Source of the DNA: Poronia punctata
Taxonomy: Eukaryota; Ascomycota; Sordariomycetes; Xylariales; Xylariaceae
NCBI GenBank assembly: GCA_022579005.1
Contig: MU401746.1
Coordinates: 1 to 40,417 of the forward strand
Direction: 5' to 3'
Length of the DNA: 40,417 nt
Shown here: piece after piece, positions 23,650 through 35,980 of the stretch
Layout: each line of letters opens with the position of its first letter
Position numbering within the stretch: position 1 is the first letter of the stretch
Position numbers and translations under genes: made by a program
The notes under the pieces: generated by a model
Told to the model about the DNA's origin: nothing
The model's input: only the letters and a program-made list of their open reading frames with translations
Database searches by the model: none

Positions 23650-24924
23650 TAATATATTAATTATTTTATTAAAGCTTTTTAAGCTAAAATTACTAGGTGC
23701 CTTTTAATATATAATATACTTTTATTATTAATATAATATTTTTTATATATTTTAGCCTTATAGTATATAATTTTTATAAGTTTTATAAAAGTAAGGTTTT
23801 TAGCTTATAATTTATAAACTATTTTATAAAATTGTATTAAAGCTGCTAGTTAAAAAGCTATTTTGATTTAAGCTAATTTTTTAGCTTTAGTATATAAAAT
23901 ATATTAGTTATAAATAATAGCTTTAGCTTTTTTTAAAAAAAAGCAGGTTTTATGCTTTTAGCAGTAGCTTTTCCTAAATAAATTACTATTATTATTTATA
24001 TAGTATATAATATATAGGTTAAGCATATATATTAGTACTTTTTACTTTTTTGCTTTTAAAAATTATTTATAATTATATAGTAAAAGTCTAGCGCTTTATA
24101 AGCTTATAAGTTTATAATTTATACTTTTATTATTAAATAAGCTAATAAGTATAAGTTTAATAAAGCTTTTTAAGCTATTTTAGTAGCATAAGCTAATACT
24201 TTACTTTTTATTTTTTTAAATAAGATTTTTACTAATATCTATTATATTTTTTATAGCAGCTTTTTAACTAGTTAAAGCTTTTTTTTAGCATTAATATTAT
24301 ATTTTTATACTAAATCTTTTTAGCTATATAATTTAGCTTTTTAATAGTTTATTTACTAGGTTTAATATGCTTAATTAGTATTTTATATTAAAATTAAATT
24401 ATGCTAGCTTATATACTTAAAAAGCAAGCTTTTTTAAAAAGTTTTATGCTAATAAGTTAACTATAGTTTTTAAAGCTATATAATTTATTTATACTATAAA
24501 AGTTTTATTTATTTTTTTAAAATATTGCTACTAGTGCTTATAGCTTTTTATAATTACTAAAAGCTTTTATTTACTTATTACTTATTTAGTTTTTATATTT
24601 ATAAGCTTTTATAACTAGTAAGCAACTAGTTTTTATGTTTTTTTATTAAGCTATAATAATATTTTTAATATTGCTTTTATTAATATATTTATTTTTATTT
24701 TAGTATTTAAATAGCTATTTTAGTAATAAAAAGTAGTTGTTAATATAAAGGCTTTTTTTATATTTTTAAATACTTAATTTACTTTTAAAGTTTACTTAAA
24801 AACATAGCTTAGTAAAGTATAACTTTTTAAAATTGCTATAATTAGCATAGTAACGTTTATATACTTAATTATAAACTTTTTATAAAAGTTTATAAACTTT
24901 AAAAATACTTATATATTATATATT
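23650..24924 (-). pseudogene. Complete G element: RNase H and start of integrase
   Basis: On the minus strand this follows reverse transcriptase, so it should encode RNase H and then the integrase zinc-binding domain before Copia-F cuts the frame. Around 24,240-23,960 the minus strand shows a QTHAYQLI-like block, a KTYKLI block and then cysteines, which resembles the HHCC domain that opens Gypsy integrases. The spacing is degraded and I treat this as likely rather than proven. The catalytic core would then span the Copia-F insertion into 13361 and below. Confidence 0.55.
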
Positions 24925-25560
24925 AAAGTTAGTACTTTTTACTTTTAAATAGCAGCAACCTTTCAAAAATTTATTTTTATTTTTTTAGTTATAATAATAA
25001 ACTTTAAAAACTTTATTTTTATTTTAAAAAACCTGTACTTTAATAGCTTTATAAATAGTTAATACTTTGCTAATTGCTTATAAACTAACTAAAAGTGCTT
25101 TTTATATTTTTTTTAAAAAAAGATTATAATATTATTTAAATAAACTATATAAATATAATTTACTAGCTTAGCTAATGCTTTATATATATAAGCCTAAAAG
25201 GTTGTAAAAGTATTAGTTAGTTTAAAAAGTATAACTATATACTTAAAATGCTTATATTTTGTTTAAAAAGCAGTTTTTTACTTATTGCTATGTTTAATTT
25301 AAATATAATAGTAAATATTTTTAAAGTTTAGCTTTAAAAAAACCTTTACTAACTTTAGCTTATTTATTACTTTTAATATAAAAGGTAAAAAATACTTATT
25401 TTTTATAATTATTTTATTTAAGCTTTTATAATTAATATAAAGCTTTATAGTTTTATTTTTTTTAGTATAAATAAAATAAAAACTTTTATGTTTACTTTTA
25501 AATATTATATATAATTTATTTAAAAGTTTTTTTAAAGTACTTTTTAAGCACTTATTATTA
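24925..25560 (-). pseudogene. Complete G element: reverse transcriptase remnant
   Basis: This is the clearest protein trace of family G. On the minus strand it gives, in order: an FLFYLY block (from the PVLFVPKK region), a NYKKxVFFTFYIKSNK block (IxNRYPLPxIxE), KTAF near 25271, KHFKYIVILFKLTNTFTTF (GHFEYLVMPFGLTNAPxTFQ), and the active-site box YLNN at 25142-25131 (YLDD), then IIIFF and a KIKFLKFII block (TEFLGFIxS). KTAF and the box are in frame, 43 codons apart. Asp-to-Asn, Gly-to-Lys, Met-to-Ile and Gln/Trp-to-stop changes all fit RIP. Clearly Ty3/Gypsy and different in sequence from Gypsy-1 and Gypsy-H. Confidence 0.9.
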
Positions 25561-27727
25561 AGCTTTTATAGTAAAATAAATTAAACTAAATAGCACTTAT
25601 ACTTTTTTTACTAAGTTTATTATATATTATATTTTTTTTTGCACTAGTAACTTTTTTATTAATAGCTTAAAGTATATATGCTAAAAAGCTTTAAAATACT
25701 TAAGTAAATTAATTTTATTTTTAGTATTAAGCTTATTATTAATTTTAAAAAATAGTAACCTTTTTTTAAAACTAATACTTATACTTATTAAGTTAATAAC
25801 ATATGCTACTTAATTACTAACTATATTTTTAGTAAACTTTTTAAAATTTATTTTTTAGTATTTATTATAAAACTATTAAATAAAGGCTATATTTAATAGT
25901 ATATTTAACTAACTTATTTTTAGTTATAATATTAAAAGCTTTAGTACTTTTTACTTTTTATATATTATATAAAATACTTATTTAAAGGTTCTTTTTAATT
26001 TTTTAAGCGTTAACTATTTAAAAGCTAGCTATATAAGCTGCTTAGTACCTTATTAGCTTTTTATTTAGTTTTATTAATAAAAGTAATAAAATATTTACTT
26101 TTTATAAGTATTTCTTTTAAAGTTTTTATATATAATATTAATTTATACTTTTATATTTATATTTATAATAACTTTCTTTAGCTTTTGCTTACTACTTAAA
26201 AAGATTATAGCTATTGCTTAAAATAGCTTTATAATACTAAATGCTTTATAAAACTTTACTAAAATAAATTAAATATATTAACTTACTTTAGCTTAGCTTT
26301 TAACTTTTTATTTTTAAAGTTTAACTAAGCTGCTTAAATATTTTATACTTTACTTTTAAGCTATTTTAATAATTTTTGCTTAACTTTGCTTAATTAGTAA
26401 TTTAACGCTAATATTTTATTTTTTAAGCAATATTTAGCTATATAGCTTTTTTTGCTATAATAATAATACTTTATAAAGCTATTACTAATATGTGCTAATT
26501 TGCTTTAATTTTAATTTATTTATTACTTAAATAAATTATTAGTTTTTTTAAACTACTTAAGCGCTTTTAAGTTATTTATTAATTTTTTTTACTTTAGTAA
26601 GCGTTTAGCATATTTTTATTTTTATAATAATTTATACTTTTTGCTAGTATAATGCTAAATACTTTATTATTTTTTAGCTTTATAATATATTATTATTATA
26701 TTATTAAGTAATATATGCTACTTTATTAAAACTTTTTTTAATTTCTTTTAAAGCTTATACTAATAATTAAAAGCTAGTTAGCTATTATTTTTTAGTAGTA
26801 TAGCGCTTTTTAGCTTTTATACTAATACTTGCTAACAAAAAAAAAATCTTTTAAGTTTTTATTTTTTTATTTTTTTATTTTATATAGCTATTCTTAAAAA
26901 GTTTGCTTAAATAGCTTTAAGTTAACTTTTTTTTTTACTAAATAAACTTTTAAAAGTTTTTAAAAGTAGCTTTTTTTTAGGTTATTATAGTTTAGCGTAT
27001 TTTAATAAGCATACTAATTTATTTAAATTTTAAACTTAGCTTATATTAAAGCTTAAGTAATTTATATTAAATTTTTATAGCTCAGTTTTTGCTAATTGCT
27101 TTTTTTTATAGCTACAATTTAGTTTTTAATCTTTATAGTAGTAGTATTTTACTTTAGCTATTTATAGTTATATATAAAAGCTTTTATATTATTTTTATAT
27201 TATTTTTATATTAGGTTTTTTTTTACTTAGTAAGTAGCTAAAGCAACTATATATTTTAATTTATTATATTAATAATTTAATTTAAAAAATTATTATTTTA
27301 GCTTTTTAAACTTTTATAAGAACTATTATAATAAAAGCTTTTATTAAATAAGCTGCTATATAATAGCAGCTTAAAATAAAAAAAATAGCTTATACTTTTT
27401 TAACTTTTTTAAAAGTTATTAGTTATTAGCTAATTATTTATTTTAATAAGTAGCATATTTTATTTTAAGTTTTTTAATTTGCTATTAAGTTTTTTACTTT
27501 TTTTATTATATTTATTATTATTTTTTTACTTTTAGCTATTTATAAATTTAGCTTAACTATTAGCTAGTTTTTTTAGTTTTTATTACTTATTTTTAATATT
27601 AAGTTTATTAAGCTTGTTTATATTATTGCTAGTTATTTACTTAATAGTTATAAACTATGCTTAGTTTTTAGTTTAAATTCTTTTACTAAATATTATGTTA
27701 TAACTTAAAAATAAAAAAATAAAAAAA
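25561..27727 (-). pseudogene. Complete G element: gag and protease region, unreadable
   Basis: About 2.2 kb between the 5' LTR and RT, the normal place and size for gag and protease. T-rich on +, with stops in all frames; I found no readable zinc knuckle. No clear primer-binding site is seen beside the LTR: the minus strand there is a T-rich run (27727 down to about 27700). Confidence 0.5.
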
Positions 27728-27962
27728 TATAAAAGTTTAAGCAATAAAGTAGTTATAAAGTAATATTACTAGCAATTTTAAAAACTAAGTATATTAAATA
27801 ACTTTTATTTAATAAGCTAAGTAAGTAACTAAGCTAGCTAAAAAAATAAAAAAAGGTATAACAAGCTAAACTATAGCTAATAGTTAGCGTAAGTTTAGCT
27901 TATATATAGTTTGTGCACTAGTAGCGCAGCTAGTAGGTTTTATAGGTAAGTGCCTTATTATA
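27728..27962 (-). repeat. 5' LTR of the complete G element (235 bp)
   Basis: Aligns along its length with 3305-3539 and with the other G LTRs. It keeps blocks lost elsewhere, such as TGTGCACTAGTAGCGCAGC at about 27912-27930. It is followed by the TTATA duplication. Confidence 0.87.
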
Positions 27963-27967
27963 TTATA
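27963..27967. repeat. Target site duplication of the complete G element, right copy (TTATA)
   Basis: Identical to 3300-3304 and adjacent to the LTR edge. Confidence 0.65.
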
Positions 27968-28199
27968 ACCTTTTGCTTTAAGACTTTAATTAAGCTAGAT
28001 TATATATAATAAGCGCTAAAAAGGTTAAAAAATAGGAAAATAATAAAGCTAGTTAAAAGCAGCTAAAATAAAATAAATAAAGGCAAAGAAAGTTTAATAA
28101 ATAAGTTACTAAATATATTAACTATTTAGTAAATTAAGTAAAACATATATTAAATTAATTATAAGCTTTAAATTAAAATATAAAGGCAATAATAAGTAA

Positions 28200-29990
28200 A
28201 ATAAACTAGTTTATTTAAGCTGCTTAAAGCAAGCTAGTAATATTAAATCTTTTAGCAATAATACTTATACTAGCACTAGCGTAAGTATATTAATTAAAAG
28301 TACTATAAATGCTAAAGCAATAACTAAAAATAGCTTAATTAAGCTTTATTTAGTATATAAACACGCACTAACCTATATTAGTAATAAAGGCCCTTTAGTA
28401 AAGATTTTAAAACTTTAAAAGCTCTTTTTAAGTTAAATAACCTTAGCTAATTTTAATAACTTTTATAAAAACTTTAACCTACTATTACGTATTAACTTTT
28501 AATTAATAAAGTATGCCTTATTAAAGAACAATTAACTATAAGTTTAATTTATAAACTTTTTAGTTAAACTTTTAACTAAACTTATTAAATAAGTAAATAA
28601 CTTTAAAAGTTACTTTAACTATAATAAAAAAACTTAGTTTTTTATAACTTATATATAGTTAAACTATTAATAAAGAGCCCTAGCTAGCAATCTTTATAAA
28701 AACCTTAATAATAATAAAAATAACCTACTAAAAGGAGCACTAAGAAAAGCACTAAGAAAATACTAAGAAAAGCTCTTAAAGGCTTACTTAAAGATCTTTC
28801 TAGCTTTATAAGACCACCCGGCCTTTAAAAACCACTTAGCCCTTTAAAAAAAAGATTAATATAAAAGAAACTTTGCTTTACTTTTTAGCGCAAACTTAAA
28901 TAGCTAACATATTTAAATTAAAAAGAAAATATAAAAACTTTTATACTTAACTTAAAAAACTTAAAAAACTTTAGTTAGGTTAATAAAAAATTTAAAACTA
29001 TTTATATAAATATATAAGCTTTTATTAATAAAGTTAATATAGTACTAAAAAATACTAATAATAGTATAAGTAAAAGCTAACTAATATAATTCTAGCTAAC
29101 TTTATTATAAAAAGCTATAGCTAAATAGTAAATTTTAGTTTTTATTATATAAAAAAAGTTTACTTTATAATAAAAAAAATTAAAAGTATAATAAACTACT
29201 TTAGCTAATGTTTTACTATAGTACTTAGTATTGCTATTAAAAAAAGTAATTTATTTTAACTTAAATTAAAAAATATTGCTTATAATAAAAATGTATTAAA
29301 AAAGTATTTTTTAAAAAAGCTTTAATACGCTAAAGCAAGTTACTTATTAGTAAGTAATAACTTTAAGTAAATAAAAGTAGTTATTTTAGCATAGTTAGCT
29401 ATAAACTTTTTTTTAAAGTAAAACGTGCTTGTACTAAATTAGAAGAAAAGCCTTAGCAAATATTTAGAGCTTTTATTATATAAAAGAGCTATTCTTTTAT
29501 TAGCTACTAAGTTAATATATTTGCAGATTTAAAAGCAAAACAAAAAAAGTAGCTTAATAACTTTTTTAAGGACTAGTTAAATAATAACAAGGGCGATAAG
29601 AAAAAAAAAGCTGCTAGCAAGAAGATAAACGTAATAAAAGCTATAATTGTAGTAGCTATAACTATTGCTACTATAAAAATAATTATAAAAAAACAAATAT
29701 TAATTTAAAAACTAAAAAAAGAATAAAAGTAAGTTTTAAAGTAAAAATAAACTTTAGAATAAAAACAAATTTAAAAACAAGAATAAAGAAAAGGATTATT
29801 TAAACTTAGTAAAAGAAAATAACTTTAAAAACTTTAAATTAAATAAAAAGAATATTAAACTTATTTAATAGTAATAATTTTAGTTTAAAATTAAACTAAG
29901 CATTTATAATTATAAATTATAACTTTAAGTGTAAGCATTATAGCAACCTTTTTAGCAATTAAAAGAAAAAATAAAAATACTATAAAACGT
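28200..29990 (+). pseudogene. Gypsy-H gag remnant
   Basis: The best part is 28731-28856, which reads in one plus frame as a charged helix-like segment (GALRKALRKY, EKLLKAYLKIFLAL, DHPAFKNHLAL) broken only by TAA codons that RIP makes from Gln or Trp codons. This is typical of a gag capsid, though I cannot match it to a named family. A short direct repeat GCACTAAGAAAA lies at 28737-28775. Around 29640-29690 a Cys/Tyr-rich, then Lys-rich stretch may be a ruined CCHC zinc knuckle; spacing is not exact. The coordinates are a broad estimate. Confidence 0.6.
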
Positions 29991-31399
29991 GCTTAAAGCG
30001 ACTTGTTAAATTATAAAATATGCTTACTTTAAAGCTATTAAAAAATAGTTATATAAAATGTAATAAATCTTTTAAGTTTAAGAATTAATTATTTAAATAC
30101 TTAGAGAAATATTAAAATAAGTTAACAATACTTGCTAAAAAGGCTTACTTAGTTAAACATGCAAAGTTAAATCTTTTAAAGCTTAATATATAAATATTAA
30201 CCCTTTTAAAAGTTTAAATAAAAAACTTATTAGTTAATTTTAATACTTTTACTTATATATTTTAGTTTGCTTGCACTTTAATATACTTAAAACTACTATT
30301 TATTTTAATATAAGCATAAGCTAAAATATTATGATAAAAAACTTGCTAAAAATAACTAAATACTTTATTAAAAAATAGTTAAGCAAGGTTTAAAGTATTA
30401 TTAATAGTTATATTAAGTATATTAAATAAGCTACCTTATAAATATATATAGTAAAATTAAATAATACTAAAAGAATAAGTTAAATTTACTATATTAGTAT
30501 AAGTTATTAAAAATACTATAAAACCTTATATGTTATTAAAAATAGATTTTAGCAATACTTATAAAGCTAAAATCAATTTTAAAACTTAATTAATTAGTTT
30601 TAATGCTATAAAAAGATCTAAAACTTTTGTAAAAATCTAACTACGTTTATATTTTTATATTTAAAAGATAACTTTAGCTTAAAAAGTAATTTTAAGCGTT
30701 AAAAAAACTTTATTAGTACTTATTTTATATAAGTTACTACTTTTAAACAAAGATTTTACTTTTAATCTTAGCTATAAAAACGCGTTTTTTTTGTTTATAA
30801 AATTAATAACTTTAAATATTATTGTTATAGCTAACCTTTTACTAAAACTAAAAAAAGTTAAATAAAGTATTTAAGTAAGCACTATTAATAAATAAACAAA
30901 AACTAAGGTATAAAAAGTAACTTAAAAAAGTTGTTTAAAAGCAATAGTTATAGCTGCGGTCTTATTATAAATAGTATTTTTTATAAAAGCTTTTAATAAA
31001 ATAAAAGTTATAAGTAAAGTATTAGTTAAGTATTTTAAACTAACTATTATATATAGTACTAGTTATTAAAAAATACCTTACTTTAAGTAAAAAGCTATAA
31101 AATATAATAACCTAACTAAAAGTTATTAAAGTATTTAATATTTAGACTTTAAAAAATAAAAATAGCTTAACTAAAAAAAAAAAAAAAAGAAGTAGCTAAT
31201 AAACGTTTTAAAGTAATTAAATTTTCTTTAACTATAAGAATTTAAAAACCTTTTAAAAAAAAGAAAATTATTAAACTTAATAGTTAATTTATTTACGCTA
31301 AAGCTAACTTAGTAGTAAGTAAAATTTTAAAGATTTTAAAAGATTTTTTAAAACATTTAAACTAATTAAAGTATTATAAACATTTTAAAAAATAACTAA

Positions 31400-32260
31400 A
31401 TAAAAATACTGTTAGTAAATAATTAGCAGTAAACAAAATTAAATAGCTAACTTTATTCTTTTAGTATAAAAAATGAAGTAATAGTTAATAAAGTATTTAA
31501 TAAGTTTTATAAACAAAGTAAAATAAAATAGGTTAATATATTAACCTTTTTTGCTTACTTAACGTTTATAGCATATTAATAAGTAAAAAGAAAAGTTTAA
31601 ACTAGACTTATAATAAACTTATAAGCTTTTAATAAAATAGCAGTTATTAATAACTATTTACTACTACTATAGTTTAAAGTAATTAAATTAGTATATATAA
31701 AAAAGTACATTATTATAATAAACGCTATAGCTTTTTTATTAATTAAAGTATATCTAGACTATAAAAACTAGTTTACTATAATAAGCCCTTAAAGTTTAAA
31801 ACGCTTAATTATTGCGCTTATAAGCTTTTATAATTTACTTACATATATTTAAAAGTTTATAAACTAAACATTAAAACTATACTACTTTTTTTGCTAAGCT
31901 TTTATTAATAATATTGTAATATTTTTAAATAATAAAGCCAGTTATTTAAAATACCTTTATAAAGTATTTAACTTTTTTAAGCAAAAATATATTTTAATGT
32001 TTTTAAAAAGATCTTTTTTAAAATACTTTTTAATTAAGTTGCTAGGCTTTTATATTAATCTTTTTAAAATATTAATAACTAAATACTAGTTAGTAGCTTT
32101 TTAAAACCTAGCTTTTTTAAACAACTTAAAAGCTTTAAAACAATACCTTAAAAGCAGTAGCTTTTTTTAAATACTACTACTATACTATGCTTAATATATA
32201 AAACCTTTATAAAACCAAAAGACAGCTTTATTAAATAAAGGCTGCAAAAAAAAAGTTATA
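31400..32260 (+). pseudogene. Gypsy-H reverse transcriptase remnant
   Basis: The active-site box is FINN at 31901-31912 (FIDD before RIP), followed by IVIF. LLGFY at 32039-32053 lies in the same frame, 46 codons from the box, with a KRSFLKYFLIK block before it (KSFxGYPSxK in fungal Gypsy elements). Then come LAFLNNLKALKQYL (LAFPxTLKALExYLG) and LLLYYA (LLPYYA) segments at about 32105-32190, and KTALL near 32220. This set of motifs marks a fungal Ty3/Gypsy lineage distinct from G and Gypsy-1. Both Asp are Asn and several Trp/Gln codons are stops, so it is dead. Confidence 0.88.
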
Positions 32261-33399
32261 AATAGTAACATTAAAAAGCAATAAGCTTATATTTAATTAA
32301 CCTACTTTAAGCTAACTATAGTTAAAATAAAATTATTTTAAGCAGTACAAAATTTAATATATAAGCATACTATTTTTAAGCACTATAATCTAGCTAAAAT
32401 ACTTTTTATATAAGTTAACGCTTTATTAAAAAAACCTTTAAAGTTATATTATTTTATATTAAAAAAAGTATAAATAGTAGCTTAAAGCAACTATTTTAAA
32501 TACTTAAGTTAAACTTATAATATTTTTATGCTATTTGCTTTTATAACTAAAATTAAAATATAAACCTTTAAGAATAAAAGTAGGTTATATTATTTAGGCT
32601 TATAAATAGCTAAAAACTATAATTAAAGCATTAAATAACTTAGTAGTAGTACTTATAAACTACTTTGCTATTAAAAACATTTTTAATTAAACTAATTTTA
32701 ATATAGCTTTAATAAATTAAGCAAATAAAAAACTAGTTAATGCTTTAATCTATTTATTATAATATAAACTATAAACTTATTACGTATTAAAACAGCTTAA
32801 TTTTATACTTAAGGCTTTAAGCTGTTTATAAAACGTTATTAATAAGACAAACAAAAATAAGAAAGTAATTTAATTAAACAAAAAACCAAAATTTAACTAA
32901 GTATAGTTAATTATAAAAACTACTATTATTATAAACTTTAAAATTAAAAAAAAGTTTAAAGACAATATAAAAAAGGCTTAAAGTGTAGCTAAATTTTTTA
33001 ATAAGTCTAAAGAAAAATAATAAGAACGTTACTAACTTTTTTAAGCTAAGCTATCTTTTTAAAGTTATTAATAAGTTAATATATAATGTTAACTAAAAAA
33101 TCAACTAGAGACTATATATTTTAAAAGACCTTCTTAGTACTTTTATAATTACTGCTTATAATAATAAACATTACTTTAAAAAACAATGTATACTATAAAA
33201 CCTAAAGCAGTATTTAATTTAAAAAAAGCAAAACTAGTTAAAAAGTATATTAATTATTATAATACTTATAGGCTTTGCATAATATTATAAAAAAAGCTAT
33301 ATAGCGTATATTAAGCTATATAACCAGCAAACTTTTAACTTTTAAAAATTATTACTATAAATTTTATTATAGGACTTTTAAAGGTTAAATTAACTAACT
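32261..33399 (+). pseudogene. Gypsy-H RNase H and integrase amino-terminal part
   Basis: By position this holds RNase H and the integrase zinc-binding domain. Frames are broken by stops and probable indels and I could not identify the RNase H DEDD residues or the HHCC set with confidence. It links two well-recognised domains on the same strand with normal spacing. Confidence 0.55.
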
Positions 33400-34255
33400 T
33401 AATATTAAAGGTAAAAGAATAAGACTATTTTAACGCTTTAATAACAGTTATATATATTATATTTAAAAAGTTATTATTGCTACTAAATAATATAAAGTAT
33501 ACTGCAAAAGACTAAGCTGAAGTGTTTAATTAAGTAGCTTTAATAGCTAACTAAAAAGCTTTTTTAAGCATTATTTTAAACTAAAACCAAAAATTTACTT
33601 TAGCTTTTTAAAAAAAACTTTAAAAAGGTTTTAGTGCTAAGCTTTTAATACTAATAGCTTACTACTTATAAACTAATAAAGCATTAGAGCAAAAGAATTA
33701 AATAGTTAAAATAGCTATTTATTTTTATTATTTTAAACACTTAAATTATAAATAAATTAATTTGCTACCGGCTTTATAATAAAACTTAAATAGCGCGTAC
33801 TTTAAAACAATTAAAGCTTTAACATATAAGTTACTTTTTACATTTTAAATTTTTAAATTTAACAATGTTATTATATAGTTTAAAAGCTTATTAAAGCTAA
33901 ATTTAAATACTTTAAATACTATTTAAACCTATTTATGCTAAAACGTTAAGCTAGCTATAAACGTTGCTACTATTTAAGTTAAACAATATTATAATAAAAG
34001 GTATAAATTAATTAAATTTAATATAAAAAACAAAGTTTACTTTTAGCTACATTGTAGGTATTACTTACTTAGACAACTATTTTAAAAGTACTTATAATAG
34101 CATACAAGCTTATAAAAAGAAAAAAAAAATTAAAAACCTAGCTTATAAAATTAACTTTTTTAAAACCTTTAAAATTTATTTGGTTATTTTTATAGCTTAC
34201 TTATTTCCTAAACAAAAAACAATAAACTTGTTTTATAAATTTATCCTAGCTCTTA
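33400..34255 (+). pseudogene. Gypsy-H integrase remnant with carboxyl tail
   Basis: A KYTAKD-AEVFN block near 33500 is followed at 33558-33617 by AFLSIILN-NQKFTLAF-KK, which fits the family's IxSDRDPKFTSxFWKx; the catalytic Asp (AAC at 33579-33581) is now Asn. At 33657-33698 AYYL-TNKALEQKN fits AYHPQTDGxSERKN, in which the last catalytic Glu (GAG) is still present. The tail at 34030-34255 shows VYF-LH, RYYLLRQ, KYL and later NLFGYF-type blocks, matching the VYLxLHxGYxLP...IHPVISVAHL tail common to fungal Gypsy integrases. Gaps marked by hyphens are stops from RIP. The enzyme is dead. Confidence 0.88.
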
Positions 34256-34821
34256 GTCTTATTTAAAATAATTACCTAAATTAAAACAAAGTTAAAGATT
34301 TATTTAAAGTTTAAACTATTTTAAACTATTGCTTAAACTGCTTTAAAACAAAATACTAGTACTTAGTTAAATAAAAAAGGTATAGTTATAAAAATAACTA
34401 ATAGCGTTTAAAGTAGCAGCTATATAATATAAAAATACTTATTAAAAATATTAAGTTTAAAGAAAAAGTGGACTAAAGATAAAAAAAACTATAAATTAGC
34501 TTAACTATATTTAGCGCAAATAACTTTAAAAAGTAAAAGAAACAAAAAAGTGTAAAAATAAAGGAATTAGCTTTTGTTTATATTTGTTAAAGTTAACGCT
34601 AATTTTTTAAGTAGCTAGTACTTAATATAACATATTATAAAAAGATTTAAAAAATAAGGTCTTATAGCCTATAAATTAGATAGCTAAATTAAATAAAGAC
34701 TAGCGTACTAAAGTTAATTAGTTAGTATTAACTAATTAACCTAACCTTGCTAGATCTTTTTCTTTTTATATCATTAATTTATAGAATTTACTATACTACT
34801 TTATAGTTCCCTTTACTATAA
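34256..34821 (+). other. Gypsy-H 3' region, possibly including its 3' LTR
   Basis: This follows the integrase tail and has no open frame. From about 34627 (TATAACATATTATAAAAAG) the texture changes, and blocks with more C appear (AACCTAACCTTGCTAGATC near 34737-34755, TAGTTCCCTTTACTATAA near 34804). This could be the 3' LTR, but no second copy is present to test it. Confidence 0.35.
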
Positions 34822-35258
34822 AGTTAATATAATATATATATTAAAAGCGCTAAAGGGTAAGTAGCTTATATATATATAGGTTATTTAAAAAGTAAAAGAA
34901 ACAGCTTATAATATAAGTAAAAAAAGGTTTACCTTTTATACTTTTAAAAAGGTAGTATATAGTTATATAATATAGCTAATATAAAAATAAATAACAATAA
35001 ATAAACTATAAATGTACTATTTATTAATTAAGCTTTAATAATAATTAATTACAGTATTAATTTAAATTAAACAATTAGTACTTAGCAAAAAATACTTTTA
35101 AAAACTAAGAAATATAAGTATATAAAAAAAACTAATATAAAAGTATAAGTTACTTTATATACTAAGTATATATAAACTTAACTTAAAATACTTATAAAGG
35201 TATACATAACTAATATATAAGTACTATATAGTTAAGCAAAAAGAGTTAAAGTACTTAA
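34822..35258 (+). repeat. Dispersed segment shared with 14385-14818 (reverse)
   Basis: Aligns in reverse with 14385-14818 of Copia-F. Its right end meets the truncated G copy C within a few bases. Orientation here is opposite to that in Copia-F. It may be a solo LTR, the end of Gypsy-H, or a Copia-F fragment. Confidence 0.68.
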
Positions 35259-35980
35259 AAAGGTATTTTTAAACTTATACTGCTAATAGGCTAAATAGCT
35301 AAGTAAAAATGCTAGCAAAAGCTAGGTTTATATATAATAATAGCTAGTATATTATTATAAGTTATTTATTTTTAAAGCATTATATAAATATTATTTAAAA
35401 AGTATTAAGTATCTTTTAAAGCTACTTTATCTTAAACTTTAAAAAGTAAAAGAAAATGTAAATAACGGCTATATACTATATAATTTATAAGCATTAAAGA
35501 CAAGTTGTAAAAATAATATAAAAGCATTGTAATAAGTATTATACATTAATAAAAGTTTTAAGTAAATAATATAGTAAGGTTACTAATAGTATACTTTAAA
35601 TATAAATATAAAGAGATAGCTTTTATATATATTTAAGTTAAATATATTAAGTTAAGTTATTTAAATTTTATTTTCAAGTTTATAATATAGTTTTTATATT
35701 ATTACTTAAGCTATAAGTAAACTAATTAAAAAATAGCAGTTAAACAGCGCAACTTTAGTTAAACAATAAAACAAAATAAGTTTTAAAAATTGTTTAATAT
35801 TGAAATAATTAAAGTAAATAAAAAGACATAATAAAATAAAAAGGCGAGCTAGTAAAATATAATATTTAAAAACTAGCTAAATACTTAGTAAATATAAGCT
35901 ATATATTAAATTAATAAAAGAAAAGAAGAAATAGTTAATACTAGGTAAAATAATTAGTAAAGTAATTATATTCAAATATA

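Larger units (their letters stand above)
3305..27962 (-). mobile_element. Complete but dead Ty3/Gypsy element, family G, split by two nested elements
   Basis: The element reads right to left. Its 5' LTR is 27728-27962, gag and pol lie in 23650-27727, the middle is 12417-13361, and the 3' end is 3540-5324 with the 3' LTR at 3305-3539. Gypsy-1 (5325-12416) and Copia-F (13367-23644) interrupt it. Taking both out with one target copy each leaves 7,278 bp, a normal Gypsy length. Copy A runs unbroken through the Gypsy-1 site (about base 775-780), which proves that junction. The order RT then integrase, and the RT motif near 25131, place it in Ty3/Gypsy. RIP has destroyed every frame. Confidence 0.85.
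27968..34821 (+). mobile_element. Gypsy-H: internal region of a plus-strand Ty3/Gypsy element of a second lineage
   Basis: The strand changes from T-rich to A-rich exactly where the G element ends. Plus-strand protein traces follow in Gypsy order: gag-like (28731-28856), reverse transcriptase (31901 on), integrase (33400-34000) and its carboxyl tail (34030-34255). The G element inserted at or near its 5' end, so the 5' LTR is missing here or displaced to 2889-3304. I could not define a 3' LTR with confidence; the stretch 34620-34821 is a candidate. RIP is a little lighter than in the other elements. Confidence 0.8.
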
